15,475 bases of DNA from Oscillospiraceae bacterium UBA4632 (lineage in GTDB: Bacteria > Bacillota > Clostridia > Oscillospirales > Oscillospiraceae), in assembly GCA_002405995.1 (NCBI GenBank), contig DHMW01000031.1:11697-27171 (forward strand), read 5' to 3'. The notes under the pieces are model-generated. The model was not told the origin of the DNA. It worked only from the letters and a program-made list of their open reading frames with translations, and did not search any database. Shown piece after piece: positions 7,239 to 14,034 of this stretch (position 1 is its first letter; every line of letters begins with the position of its first letter). A program made the position numbers and the translations under genes.

Positions 7239-8157
7239 AAGGCTCCTCTTTTCTTTTGCCAGGGGCGTTTCCGCCCTTCTTTCCATCTCTTTTGAACAGC
7301 GCCGGCAGATCCAGCTCCATTATCACAAGGCTCACAAGCATCAGTGCCGCGCCGATATAGCCCCTGACGCCGAGGCGCTCGCCCAGCAGGAAGAACGCAA
7401 AGAACGCAGAGAACACCGGCTCCAGCGTGAAGATCAACCCCGCATGGTTCGCGGTGGTGAAGCGCTGCTCAACGCTCTGGATGATGAAGCAGATGCCCGA
7501 GCAGAAAATGCCGAGAAACAGCGCCGATGCCCAGACCGCCGGCGTGGTTGGCAGGCAGGGCGTTTCGATGAAAAGCGAAAGCGTCAGCATCACGGCGCCG
7601 ACAACGATCAGCTCACACACGCCGAGGGCGATGGGATCGACCTCCGGCTTTGAGACGGCCTTCTCTGTCAGCATCAGATCGATGGCATAAAACGTCGGCA
7701 CCAGCAGGCAGATAATATCGCCCAGCGCGGGCTGGAGCGTTTCATTCAGCGTCAGCAGCGCGATGCCGATCAAGCACAGCAGCAGCGAAAAGGAAAACCT
7801 CTTCTCCGGTCTTTTGCGGTAGAGGATAAATTCAAACACCGGCGTAAACAGCACGGTCATCGCGCCGATGAAACCCGCGTTGGACACAGAGGTGTACAGC
7901 ACGCCGTAGGTCGCGCCGACATAAACCATCACAAGCGACAGCCCCACAAGCAGGCTGTATTTCAGCGTCTCGCGGCTCGCGCGCGCGATGCGCTTATGGA
8001 ACACGGCGCCCAGCACGAGAAACGCCGTCAGAAATCGGAAGGCATTGAGCGTCAGCGGCTGCAGCTCGCGCAGGCAGATGGCCGTCAGGCAGGTGGAAGC
8101 GCCCCAAAAGGCGGTGGCAAGCACCAGCATCATATCCGCTTTTCTCTGTCTGTCCAT
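7225..8157 (-). CDS. EamA/DMT-family transporter
   Basis: A 310-residue, very hydrophobic protein with two tandem EamA repeats and about ten membrane spans, typical of the drug/metabolite transporter superfamily (RhaT/YdcZ/PecM-like exporters). The first repeat opens with MMLVLATAFWGAST and has LNAFRFLTAFLVLG; the second repeat ends with the usual LEPVFSAFFAFFLLGERL and GAALMLVSLVIME. The start is ATG 8157 because GGAGG (8162-8168 region) lies directly upstream; a further 45 in-frame codons upstream cross the promoter region and the terminator and look untranslated. The substrate is unknown. Its position between the two dehydratase-like operons might mean it handles their substrate or product, but it may also be unrelated. 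Confidence 0.88.
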   Translation of the reverse strand: MDRQRKADMMLVLATAFWGASTCLTAICLRELQPLTLNAFRFLTAFLVLGAVFHKRIARASRETLKYSLLVGLSLVMVYVGATYGVLYTSVSNAGFIGAMTVLFTPVFEFILYRKRPEKRFSFSLLLCLIGIALLTLNETLQPALGDIICLLVPTFYAIDLMLTEKAVSKPEVDPIALGVCELIVVGAVMLTLSLFIETPCLPTTPAVWASALFLGIFCSGICFIIQSVEQRFTTANHAGLIFTLEPVFSAFFAFFLLGERLGVRGYIGAALMLVSLVIMELDLPALFKRDGKKGGNAPGKRKEEPYDDL

Positions 8158-8215
8158 ACGATCCTCCTCCAAATTGCAAGAACGGACGCCGGAAGCGCCC
8201 GAAATTGACAATATG

Positions 8216-8244
8216 ATATTAACACATTCTCCCCGCCGGCGCAA
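8216..8244 (-). promoter_or_regulatory. Weak promoter candidate for EamA-MGMT genes
   Basis: On the - strand, TTGCGC (8239-8244), a 17-base spacer and TAATAT (8216-8221) lie about 60 bases before the EamA start. The -10 box matches four of six consensus positions, so this is tentative. Confidence 0.4.
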
Positions 8245-8259
8245 GGACGCGAGGCAGGA

Positions 8260-8288
8260 AAAAACGGAGTCCTTTGGACTCCGTTTTT
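8260..8288. terminator. Terminator of the - strand pair B operon
   Basis: AAAAACGGAGTCC (8260-8272) pairs perfectly with GGACTCCGTTTTT (8276-8288) around a TTT loop, giving 13 bp with T-tracts on both strands. It begins 10 bases past the stop of the ACS-like gene (8299) and separates that operon from the EamA gene, which is read in the same direction. Confidence 0.92.
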
Positions 8289-8298
8289 GCATATCCGT

Positions 8299-9024
8299 TT
8301 ATTGCTTCTGCTGCCTCGCCTTGCCGAAGTGCATCTCGCGCATGCCCTCGACCTCATCGCAGATGGGCTTGAGCGTGCAGGAGCCGCAGTCGGTCGGCAG
8401 GCCCTCCAGAATGTGTGTCAGTGTCTTTGTGATGTCGTCCACCTTCTTCGCTGCCTGCGCCAGGTCTGCAATGGCGGGATGGCCGGTCAGAAAGACCACC
8501 TGCACGCGCTTGACATGCGGGTTTTTGTGATAGGCGCGGATGTAGCTCGCGCCGATGCGGCGAAAGCTGACGCCTCCGCGCAGCGCGTCGCGGCTGACGC
8601 GCACCTGCTCGCGGTTGCTCTCGCTGGAGATGCGCACCATGTAGCCCTTGGGAAAGACGTGATACTTGACAAACTCCATGTCGCGGATCGCCTGGAACGT
8701 CGCCTCGTCGTCCTCGCCGAGGACCTCGTCCACCTGCAAAAAAACCAGGCGCGCGAAGGACACATCCCCCGTCAGCTGCGGCAGATCCCTGCCATAGAGC
8801 AGGATCTCGTCACGCGGGACGAGGTCCTCGCTGCTCGTGGCGCAGGTGAAATTTGCCGACGGATTGCCGGAGCCACCCAGCTCGAACGCTGCGTCGCGCA
8901 GCATGACGAGCTCGCTCTCGCCGCTGTCGGTCCAGGCGTCGGCCTCGCGGTAGTCCCACCGCTGGGGCGGCGCATCGCCGATCATGGTGCGCACCCCGCG
9001 GATCAATGCGTTGTAAAGCTCCAT
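8299..9024 (-). CDS. Acetyl-CoA synthase beta-subunit (AcsB/CdhC)-like domain protein
   Basis: A 241-residue protein that resembles an internal and C-terminal piece of the CODH/ACS beta subunit. Matching pattern by eye: FELGGSG (47-53), LLYGRDLPQL (75-84), KGYMVRISSES (126-136), VRVSRDALRGGVSFRRIG (141-158), VKRVQVVFLT (171-180), then CGSCTLKPIC (213-222). In AcsB/CdhC the equivalent order is G-x-D-x near a hydrophobic strand, a WxRxSK-type strand, an IG helix, a KVQVTxxT strand and the CTLCQSF-type A-cluster motif. Here the cluster motif is C-x2-C-x5-C and the distal CGC nickel-binding motif of true ACS is absent because the protein ends 19 residues later. It could therefore carry an Fe-S or mixed-metal site but not a normal A cluster. 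It is the last gene of the operon, 3 bases after the 55-residue protein, with no clear Shine-Dalgarno of its own, so it probably depends on coupled translation. Confidence 0.6.
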   Translation of the reverse strand: MELYNALIRGVRTMIGDAPPQRWDYREADAWTDSGESELVMLRDAAFELGGSGNPSANFTCATSSEDLVPRDEILLYGRDLPQLTGDVSFARLVFLQVDEVLGEDDEATFQAIRDMEFVKYHVFPKGYMVRISSESNREQVRVSRDALRGGVSFRRIGASYIRAYHKNPHVKRVQVVFLTGHPAIADLAQAAKKVDDITKTLTHILEGLPTDCGSCTLKPICDEVEGMREMHFGKARQQKQ

Positions 9025-9027
9025 CTG

Positions 9028-9195
9028 TCAGAATCTGATATCCACGTTCTTGCGGTCGTGGATGCGGTTGACCTGGATGTAGACCCAGCTCATGAGCTTC
9101 TGGTCGAGATTCCAGAAGTACACAACGAACAGCACGCCGACGATCACGGACAGCAGCGACGCGAGCTTGAGAATGACCTTGAAAATCTTATCCAT
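9028..9195 (-). CDS. Small single-span membrane protein, pair B operon
   Basis: A 55-residue protein starting MDKIFKVILK, with one membrane helix (about 4-28) and a polar tail ending in HDRKNVDIRF. Residues 22-35 (LFVVYFWNLDQKLM) align gap-free to residues 49-62 of the 90-residue protein at 6505-6777, and both tails have a basic D-K/R...RKN motif. GGAGG (9201-9205) lies 5 bases before the ATG, which supports translation. It sits between the activator and the ACS-like gene, and its stop codon is followed by one codon and then the next ATG in the same frame. Function unknown; a membrane anchor for the enzyme system is an inference. Confidence 0.75.
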   Translation of the reverse strand: MDKIFKVILKLASLLSVIVGVLFVVYFWNLDQKLMSWVYIQVNRIHDRKNVDIRF

Positions 9196-9209
9196 TTGTT
9201 CCTCCATCC

Positions 9210-9231
9210 GGTGCGCCGTGTCCGGCGCGCC
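9210..9231 (-). other. Intercistronic hairpin before the 55-residue protein
   Basis: GGTGCGCC (9210-9217) and GGCGCGCC (9224-9231) can form an 8-bp stem with one G-U pair and a 6-base loop, directly upstream of the Shine-Dalgarno of the small membrane protein. No T-run follows on the - strand. It could stabilise or process the mRNA or tune translation. Confidence 0.35.
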
Positions 9232-9273
9232 GTAAAGCAGTTTTGCCTGTCAGTTATTGTGCCGCAGTCGTTC

Positions 9274-10068
9274 TTACGCCTTGGCAAGCCCCTTCTGACG
9301 GGCATACTCAGCAGCGCCGAGCGCGCCCATGAGCTGCGGGTCGGTCTTGAGCTCGACGACCTTGAGCTTGAGCACGCGCTCGATCGCCTGCTTCAGGCCG
9401 TCGTTCTTGGCGCAGCCGCCGGTGAGCGTGATGGCGTCCACCGCGCCGGCCTTCTTTGCCATGACGAAGCAGCGCTTGGCGACAGCCATCTGGATGCCGG
9501 CTGCGATCTCGTCCATGGGCTTACCCTCGCCGACAAGCGTGATGACCTCGCTCTCAGCAAAGACGGTGCACTGGGCGGTGATGGGGATAACGTTCTTCGC
9601 GTTCAGGGAGAGCTTGGAAAACTCGGGCAGGGTCATCTCAAACGAGCGGGCCATCGCCTCATAGAAGCGGCCGGTACCGGCGGCGCACTTGTCGTTCATG
9701 GCAAAGTTCTTCACCGTACCGTCAGTGTCGATGGAGATGCCCTTAACGTCCTGACCGCCGATATCGATGATCGCCTTGACATCGGGATTGGTGATGTGCA
9801 CGCCCATGGCGTGGCAGGAGATCTCGGAGATATTCTCATCGGCAAACGGGACCTTGTTGCGGCCGTAGCCCGTGCCGATCAGATACGTGAGGTCCTTGGA
9901 ATCGTTCAGTCCCGCCTTCTTGCAGACCTCCTCCATCGCCAGCGTCGCGCTGACCTCGGAGTTGATCTTGGAGCGCAGGGTGGTGTCGGCAACGATCTTG
10001 CCGGTCTCGTCGAGGATCACTGCCTTGGTGTAAGTGGAGCCTACGTCACAGCCGCCGAAATACTTCAT
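9274..10068 (-). CDS. 2-hydroxyacyl-CoA dehydratase activator ATPase (HgdC/BadF-like)
   Basis: A 264-residue ASKHA-fold ATPase, the usual length for the homodimeric activators (archerases) HgdC, FldI and HadI. A single [4Fe-4S] cluster is held between the two monomers, and ATP hydrolysis drives one-electron transfer to the partner dehydratase. Seen here: CDVGSTYTKAVI (7-18, phosphate loop 1), GTGYGR (65-70), IDIGGQDVKGI (101-111), NDKCAAGTGRF with cluster ligand Cys128, AQCTVFAESEV with ligand Cys167, and LTGGCAKNDGL (215-225) in the adenosine site. Both cluster cysteines are present, so it should be functional. GGGGGAAAA upstream (10077-10082 region) gives a good ribosome site. It is the only such activator in the window and follows the pair B genes by 44 bases, so it may serve both pairs. 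An ATP-dependent electron donor is required, probably a ferredoxin or flavodoxin, but none is encoded here. Confidence 0.93.
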   Translation of the reverse strand: MKYFGGCDVGSTYTKAVILDETGKIVADTTLRSKINSEVSATLAMEEVCKKAGLNDSKDLTYLIGTGYGRNKVPFADENISEISCHAMGVHITNPDVKAIIDIGGQDVKGISIDTDGTVKNFAMNDKCAAGTGRFYEAMARSFEMTLPEFSKLSLNAKNVIPITAQCTVFAESEVITLVGEGKPMDEIAAGIQMAVAKRCFVMAKKAGAVDAITLTGGCAKNDGLKQAIERVLKLKVVELKTDPQLMGALGAAEYARQKGLAKA

Positions 10069-10097
10069 AGTTATTTTCCCCCAAATGTATTGTATAA

Positions 10098-10103
10098 ATT
10101 ATA
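10098..10103 (-). promoter_or_regulatory. Possible internal -10 box upstream of the activator gene
   Basis: The 44-base gap before the activator is AT-rich and contains TATAAT on the - strand, about 30 bases before the start codon. No matching -35 box is visible at 16-18 bases, so an extra promoter for the activator is only a possibility. Confidence 0.25.
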
Positions 10104-10112
10104 GATTCAGAA

Positions 10113-11897
10113 TCACATTGCGTTTTCATCATCGAATTCGACAAGCGTCGGATCGACAGGCTCCGCCTTCATGACGGTGCGCATATATTCATTGACCTTG
10201 CCGCGCATGGTCTTGCGGGACACGGTGCGCGGGTCCATCAGATCATGCTCGATCCAGATCATATGGTAACCCTTCTGGCGCGCCTGCTCATCAAGAATGC
10301 CCTGGAGCGTCGCCATATTCTTGCAGGCCACATTCTGATACATGATGATCAGATCGACCTTCCAGATCTCGCACTGGCGCCACAGCTCGTTGACGACGTT
10401 CTGATAGCCGCCGTTGGTGTGGCGGCGCATGACCATGCGCTCGTACAGGCGGGCGAGATCCTCGAGCGCTCTGCCCTGATCCTCAGTTTCAAGGGGGCGT
10501 GTAAAGTTAAGGCTCTCCATCTCGACCAGAATGTCAACGCCCCAGCAGTTGGCGATCCAGTTGGAGAAGTTTGCGTAGTAGTGCGCCGGGCAGGACCAAA
10601 CGATACCGCGATACTTCATCTTGCCGCGCCAGGCCTCTTCCTTCTTTTCATAGGCCTTGAGCATGATCTTGTTGACCTTTTCAAAGGTCTTCATCACGCG
10701 CGGGTCGCTGCCGCCGTCCATCTCGTAGTTCCACTTGCGGAACAGCTCGTAGGCAGGACCGATGATCTGCGGATAGCGGGTCTGGTTGACCTCCCACTTC
10801 TGCAGCTCGAAGCTCGTCTCACGATTGAAGCGCTTCATGGCAGAGAAGTAGGCGTCCCAGTTCCACTTTGCACCGGTCTGCTCCTCGATAAACCTGATGC
10901 AGTGCCTGATGTCCTCCGCCGCGTCGGACACCGTTTCCTCGTACTCGTAGCGCACGGGGAACGTGAGGTGGAACACCGGCAGGTCGGGGAAGCGGCGGGA
11001 CATATACTCCGACGCCATCGTCGAGCCGTCGCACGGCATGGAGGAGGAGATAAAGCACTTGCCCATGTGGGGCAGCGCGTCGAGCACCAGCGCGCCGCAC
11101 TCGCTCGAGGGGACGGGGCAGGTATCGGCAGGCAGGCCGAAGGACTCGACCGCGTCGATGTAGGGCACGCAGGTGAGCTGGTCGATCTCGGACACAAGGA
11201 ACACCGGGAAGAGCTGGTACGGCACGCCGACGAGGTCGGGGAAGCCGGCCATGATCTGACCCATGGTCATTTCATCAAAAAGGACGACCTTTTTGTTCAG
11301 GCTCTCGCTGTTTCCGTTCCTGCGGTCGCACTTGGCCATGATGACAAGATTCTCGGCAACATAGCGGAAGATATCGTAGATCATCAGGTGGCTCATGCGC
11401 AGCGCGCTGCCGCGCTGGCCGAGCGTGTTCTTATCCAGGAAACCAACGCAGCACAGATACGACATCATCCAGCGGTAATAGAGCACGCTGTTGAGCGCGG
11501 GAACAAGGTCTCTGGAGAATGTACCCAGCAGCATCCCCCACATCCTGCACCAGTAGTAGAAGTCCATCGCCGTGGAGCCGACACCGCGCCACTCGCGGCG
11601 CACCGTCGCCATCGCGCCGCTGCGGTAGAGCTTGCCGAGCTGCTTTTCGCCGTTGACGAGCAGGTCCCAGCGCTCGGCATTGCTCATGCCTGCGATCGCC
11701 TTCGCCTCGCTGCGCAGACGCGCGCCGGTATCCTTCAGATTGCTGAGCTGGTGCGCCTTGAAGGCAGACCAGTCGGTCTCCTTGAAGAGATCGACGGCGA
11801 TGGAGGCGACCTCCTTGAGGTTCTCCCCCTGCGCCTTCCAGTCCATGTTGTCCTTATGACGCCAAATCGCGGGATTGGGATATTTCTGCTTTGCCAT
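10113..11897 (-). CDS. 2-hydroxyacyl-CoA dehydratase-like large subunit, pair B
   Basis: A 594-residue homolog of the pair A large subunit, sharing the order of motifs: YRSGAMATVRREWRGV near residue 91 (compare YKHREWRGV), LPADTCPVP (Cys260), PCDGS (Cys289), VWSCPAHYY (Cys436), ANCWGV (Cys451), NVACKNM (Cys525), DPRTVSRKTMRGKVNEYM and the acidic C terminus ending EFDDENAM. The N-terminal 90 residues differ from pair A and are longer and helical. Similarity to the pair A subunit is limited to these blocks, much lower than between the two small subunits. Its ATG overlaps the TAA of the small-subunit gene by one base, and CCTCCCTC on the + strand (11907-11914) provides a purine-rich Shine-Dalgarno. 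Expected role: cluster-bearing partner in a heterodimer energised by the activator encoded downstream. Substrate unknown. Confidence 0.82.
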   Translation of the reverse strand: MAKQKYPNPAIWRHKDNMDWKAQGENLKEVASIAVDLFKETDWSAFKAHQLSNLKDTGARLRSEAKAIAGMSNAERWDLLVNGEKQLGKLYRSGAMATVRREWRGVGSTAMDFYYWCRMWGMLLGTFSRDLVPALNSVLYYRWMMSYLCCVGFLDKNTLGQRGSALRMSHLMIYDIFRYVAENLVIMAKCDRRNGNSESLNKKVVLFDEMTMGQIMAGFPDLVGVPYQLFPVFLVSEIDQLTCVPYIDAVESFGLPADTCPVPSSECGALVLDALPHMGKCFISSSMPCDGSTMASEYMSRRFPDLPVFHLTFPVRYEYEETVSDAAEDIRHCIRFIEEQTGAKWNWDAYFSAMKRFNRETSFELQKWEVNQTRYPQIIGPAYELFRKWNYEMDGGSDPRVMKTFEKVNKIMLKAYEKKEEAWRGKMKYRGIVWSCPAHYYANFSNWIANCWGVDILVEMESLNFTRPLETEDQGRALEDLARLYERMVMRRHTNGGYQNVVNELWRQCEIWKVDLIIMYQNVACKNMATLQGILDEQARQKGYHMIWIEHDLMDPRTVSRKTMRGKVNEYMRTVMKAEPVDPTLVEFDDENAM

Positions 11898-13093
11898 TAC
11901 TTCTTCCCTCCCTCTTTCTGGATACGTTTGATCTCAAGCGACTCCACGAACGCCTGGAAGCGCGTGCGGAGCTGGCCGGAGGATCGGGCATTGTACGGGC
12001 GGTCGATCGACAGCACGGGCCAGCCCATTTCCTCGTTCATGATGTGGCTGACGAGCGCGCGCTCGAAGCCCCAGTAATCGCAGAACTTCATCTGCTCGTA
12101 AATGATACCGTCGGCACGGAACTCGCGCGCCAGACGATCCGCCGTGGCGCGGCGCTGCGCGACTTTATCATCGGCAATATAGCGCGCGCACTCGGACACC
12201 TGCATACAGTGGCGGCAGATCTGCGTAAGCGCATCCTCCTGGTCGTTCAGCTCGATGACCTCGCGCCCCGGCGTGGAGCCAAAGCAATAACGGTCGGACA
12301 CGACGAACGCGCCAACGTCCTCGATCATCTTCGTCAGGCTGGGATCGTCGATCTCGCTGCCGACGATGGAAACGCGGGCGCGGTACCACGGCTTTGCATC
12401 CACCTCGCGGGTCTTGATCTCCTCCAGCGTTTCGCGCAGCTTGGGCAGGATCAGGTACTTCGGGCAGCAGTAGGTGACAAGGTTGAGAACGTGGAACTCG
12501 TAGCCTGTAATGGGAGCATTATCGAGCTTGCGCATCTCGCCGATCTCGCTGATGATGCGGCAGACCTCGTTGTGCTCCTCCACCGCCTTGCGGATGGCGG
12601 CATCGGACGTGTCGATCCCATAGCTCTTTTCCATCACGTCGAGCAGGCGGATGCGCATCTGCTTGACATACTGGCGGATGGTGTAATCCTCCACCTTGAA
12701 GGGCATATCGGTGTGCGTGACGAAGAAGTTCGGCTTTTCGTTGAGCTTGAGTATCTCAAAGTGCTCGTAGAAGCGGTTCATCATCGAGCAGGCGTCCACG
12801 CCTGCGAGACCATCGAGAAAGTTGTAGCCTCCCTCCATGCCGCGCTCGAGCAGGGCGCGGGCAAACTCGCAGGTGTAGTTCGACATATAGTAGGTCGCCA
12901 TGTCGATCGAACCGGTCCTCGGTGCGCGCAGACGCACGGAGAAACAGTTGTCCAGATTGAGCAGTACCTCGGGAATGTGGAAGCAGGTATAGCCGATGGC
13001 AAGCTTGCCCTCTGCCTTTGCCTGCTGTACCAGTTCGTTGTTGGCTTCATCGAGGAGCTGTTCAAAGTAGATCAGATGCTTGAGATCCTTCAA
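11897..13093 (-). CDS. 2-hydroxyacyl-CoA dehydratase-like small subunit, pair B (TTG start)
   Basis: A 398-residue protein, by eye about half identical to the pair A small subunit along its whole length. It has GYTCFHIPEVLLNL (34-47), DACSMMNRF (Cys102), ITGYEFHVLNLVT, VSIVGSEIDDP, SDRYCFG (Cys270), MKFCDYWGFE (Cys338) and SSGQLRTRFQAFVESLEIK near the end. The likely start is TTG at 13093: it gives MKDLKHLIYFE, matching MRDLKHLIYFE of pair A from its ATG, and AAGAGG (13102-13107) then stands 8 bases upstream. A GTG at 13102 is in frame but would overlap that ribosome site. The gene lies 57 bases after the CooC-like gene and overlaps the large-subunit gene by one base. Family function is ATP-dependent dehydration or reduction; cluster ligands are probably Cys102, 270 and 338 by analogy. 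Confidence 0.87.
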   Translation of the reverse strand: MKDLKHLIYFEQLLDEANNELVQQAKAEGKLAIGYTCFHIPEVLLNLDNCFSVRLRAPRTGSIDMATYYMSNYTCEFARALLERGMEGGYNFLDGLAGVDACSMMNRFYEHFEILKLNEKPNFFVTHTDMPFKVEDYTIRQYVKQMRIRLLDVMEKSYGIDTSDAAIRKAVEEHNEVCRIISEIGEMRKLDNAPITGYEFHVLNLVTYCCPKYLILPKLRETLEEIKTREVDAKPWYRARVSIVGSEIDDPSLTKMIEDVGAFVVSDRYCFGSTPGREVIELNDQEDALTQICRHCMQVSECARYIADDKVAQRRATADRLAREFRADGIIYEQMKFCDYWGFERALVSHIMNEEMGWPVLSIDRPYNARSSGQLRTRFQAFVESLEIKRIQKEGGKK

Positions 13094-13101
13094 ATGGTAC
13101 A

Positions 13102-13107
13102 CCTCTT
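13102..13107 (-). promoter_or_regulatory. Ribosome binding site that sets a TTG start
   Basis: AAGAGG on the - strand, 8 bases before TTG 13093. It includes the first base of the alternative GTG (13102), which makes the GTG an unlikely start, and the resulting N terminus matches the pair A paralog. Confidence 0.65.
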
Positions 13108-13150
13108 TTCATTTTTTCTTCCATGGTCGAGGAGCCGCCGGGGCGCCGCC

Positions 13151-13903
13151 TCAGAGATTTATCTTTGAGAGCGCCTCCCGCGCCCCTTTGATAACATTGG
13201 AATCCTCCGGAAGGTCGAAAACGCTCCGGCCCTGCACATCGTTTTTTGCCTGCTGTGCGTCCGCGCCGATCACTGCCAGCACCGGCGCGCCGGAGATCTC
13301 CGGGTCTGCGGCAAGGTCAGGCCGCGTGGCGCGGTTAACGATCACGCCGCATTTTTCATACATCACCAGCTCATCGGCGACCTTTTTGATCGTACCGACG
13401 ACCTGATAGCCCTTCCTGCTCTGATCGGTAACGAGCAGCAAATGCGTCACCTTTTCCATCACGCGGCGGTTGATCTGCTCGATCCCCGCCTCGCCGTCGA
13501 TGACGACATAGTCAAAATCCCCAGCCAGAAGCGATATGACCTCCTTGAGGTAGCTGTTGACCGTGCAGTAGCAGCCTGCCGTTTCCGGCCGGCCGATGGC
13601 GAGGAAGGCGAAGCCCCGCGTCTCGCACATCGCGTCGAACAGGCGGAAGCGCGCCTCGCTCAAAAGCTCGTCCGTCTGCGTTTTCGTCGCCGAGGATGCC
13701 ATGGACTTTCGGATATCATCCAGCGTCTCGCGGACGTCCACGCCAAGCGCCGTAGCAAGTCCCACAGCGGGATCCGCATCGATGGCGAGGATGCGCGCAT
13801 CCGGACGCTGCTGCGTGAGCAGCCGCACGATCGCCGCCGAGACCGACGTTTTCCCCACGCCGCCCTTTCCCGCGAGCGCAATGATCCTTGCCTGGCCGGA
13901 CAT
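13151..13903 (-). CDS. CooC/AcsF-like metallocluster maturation ATPase
   Basis: A 250-residue SIMIBI-class P-loop ATPase with a deviant Walker A motif AGKGGVGKTS (11-20), AIDADPAVGLATALG (40-54) and VVIDGEAGIEQINRR (133-147). GRPETAGCYCTVNSYL (104-119) contains the C-x-C pair (Cys111, Cys113) that in CooC/AcsF proteins binds the metal between two monomers during nickel insertion into CO dehydrogenase or acetyl-CoA synthase. The CxC, the GRPE..GCYC context and IDGEAG separate it from MinD, ArsA and NifH. No CO dehydrogenase is encoded in the window, so its client is more likely another protein of this operon, such as the ACS-like protein. ATG 13903 is favoured because GGGGGAG lies 9 bases upstream; an ATG at 13921 would sit only a few bases from GCAGGA. 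It is the first gene of the operon. Confidence 0.85.
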   Translation of the reverse strand: MSGQARIIALAGKGGVGKTSVSAAIVRLLTQQRPDARILAIDADPAVGLATALGVDVRETLDDIRKSMASSATKTQTDELLSEARFRLFDAMCETRGFAFLAIGRPETAGCYCTVNSYLKEVISLLAGDFDYVVIDGEAGIEQINRRVMEKVTHLLLVTDQSRKGYQVVGTIKKVADELVMYEKCGVIVNRATRPDLAADPEISGAPVLAVIGADAQQAKNDVQGRSVFDLPEDSNVIKGAREALSKINL

Positions 13904-13926
13904 GAATCGCATCTCCCCCATTCCTG

Positions 13927-13947
13927 CAATTTCACGATTTGTTCACA
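13927..13947 (-). promoter_or_regulatory. Possible operator in the CooC-like gene leader
   Basis: On the - strand the sequence reads TGTGAACAAATCGTGAAATTG, with GTGAA repeated 11 bases apart. It begins at the predicted transcript start, a place fitting a repressor site. It resembles the TGTGA repeats upstream of operon A (3466-3488). Confidence 0.3.
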
Positions 13948-13953
13948 ATTGGT

Positions 13954-13982
13954 ATTCTACCATACCTTCTCCCGTTTTACAA
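13954..13982 (-). promoter_or_regulatory. Promoter of the - strand pair B operon
   Basis: On the - strand TTGTAA (13977-13982), a 17-base spacer and TAGAAT (13954-13959), with TATGG directly upstream of the -10 box (extended -10). Transcription would start near 13947 and cover the genes down to 8299. Confidence 0.7.
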
Positions 13983-14034
13983 CGATAATTTGACATTTTA
14001 CTCTAATTATTTGTCGTACCCGCCAATTTTTTTG

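Noticed and set aside
9028..9030. TGA read as selenocysteine between the small protein and the ACS-like protein
   Set aside because: No SECIS-like hairpin was seen directly after it, and the residue would fall at a junction without any conserved motif. Termination and reinitiation is simpler.
8287..12077. Long + strand open frames of about 600 codons across the pair B genes (8287-10104 and 10245-12077)
   Set aside because: Both lie antisense to clear genes (activator, large subunit, ACS-like protein), with repetitive Leu/Ala/Val/His/Asp-rich translations, so they are mirror frames of high-GC coding DNA.
8299..13903. Calling the locus a CO dehydrogenase/acetyl-CoA synthase operon
   Set aside because: No CODH catalytic subunit, no corrinoid protein and no methyltransferase are present, and the ACS-like protein lacks the CGC nickel motif.
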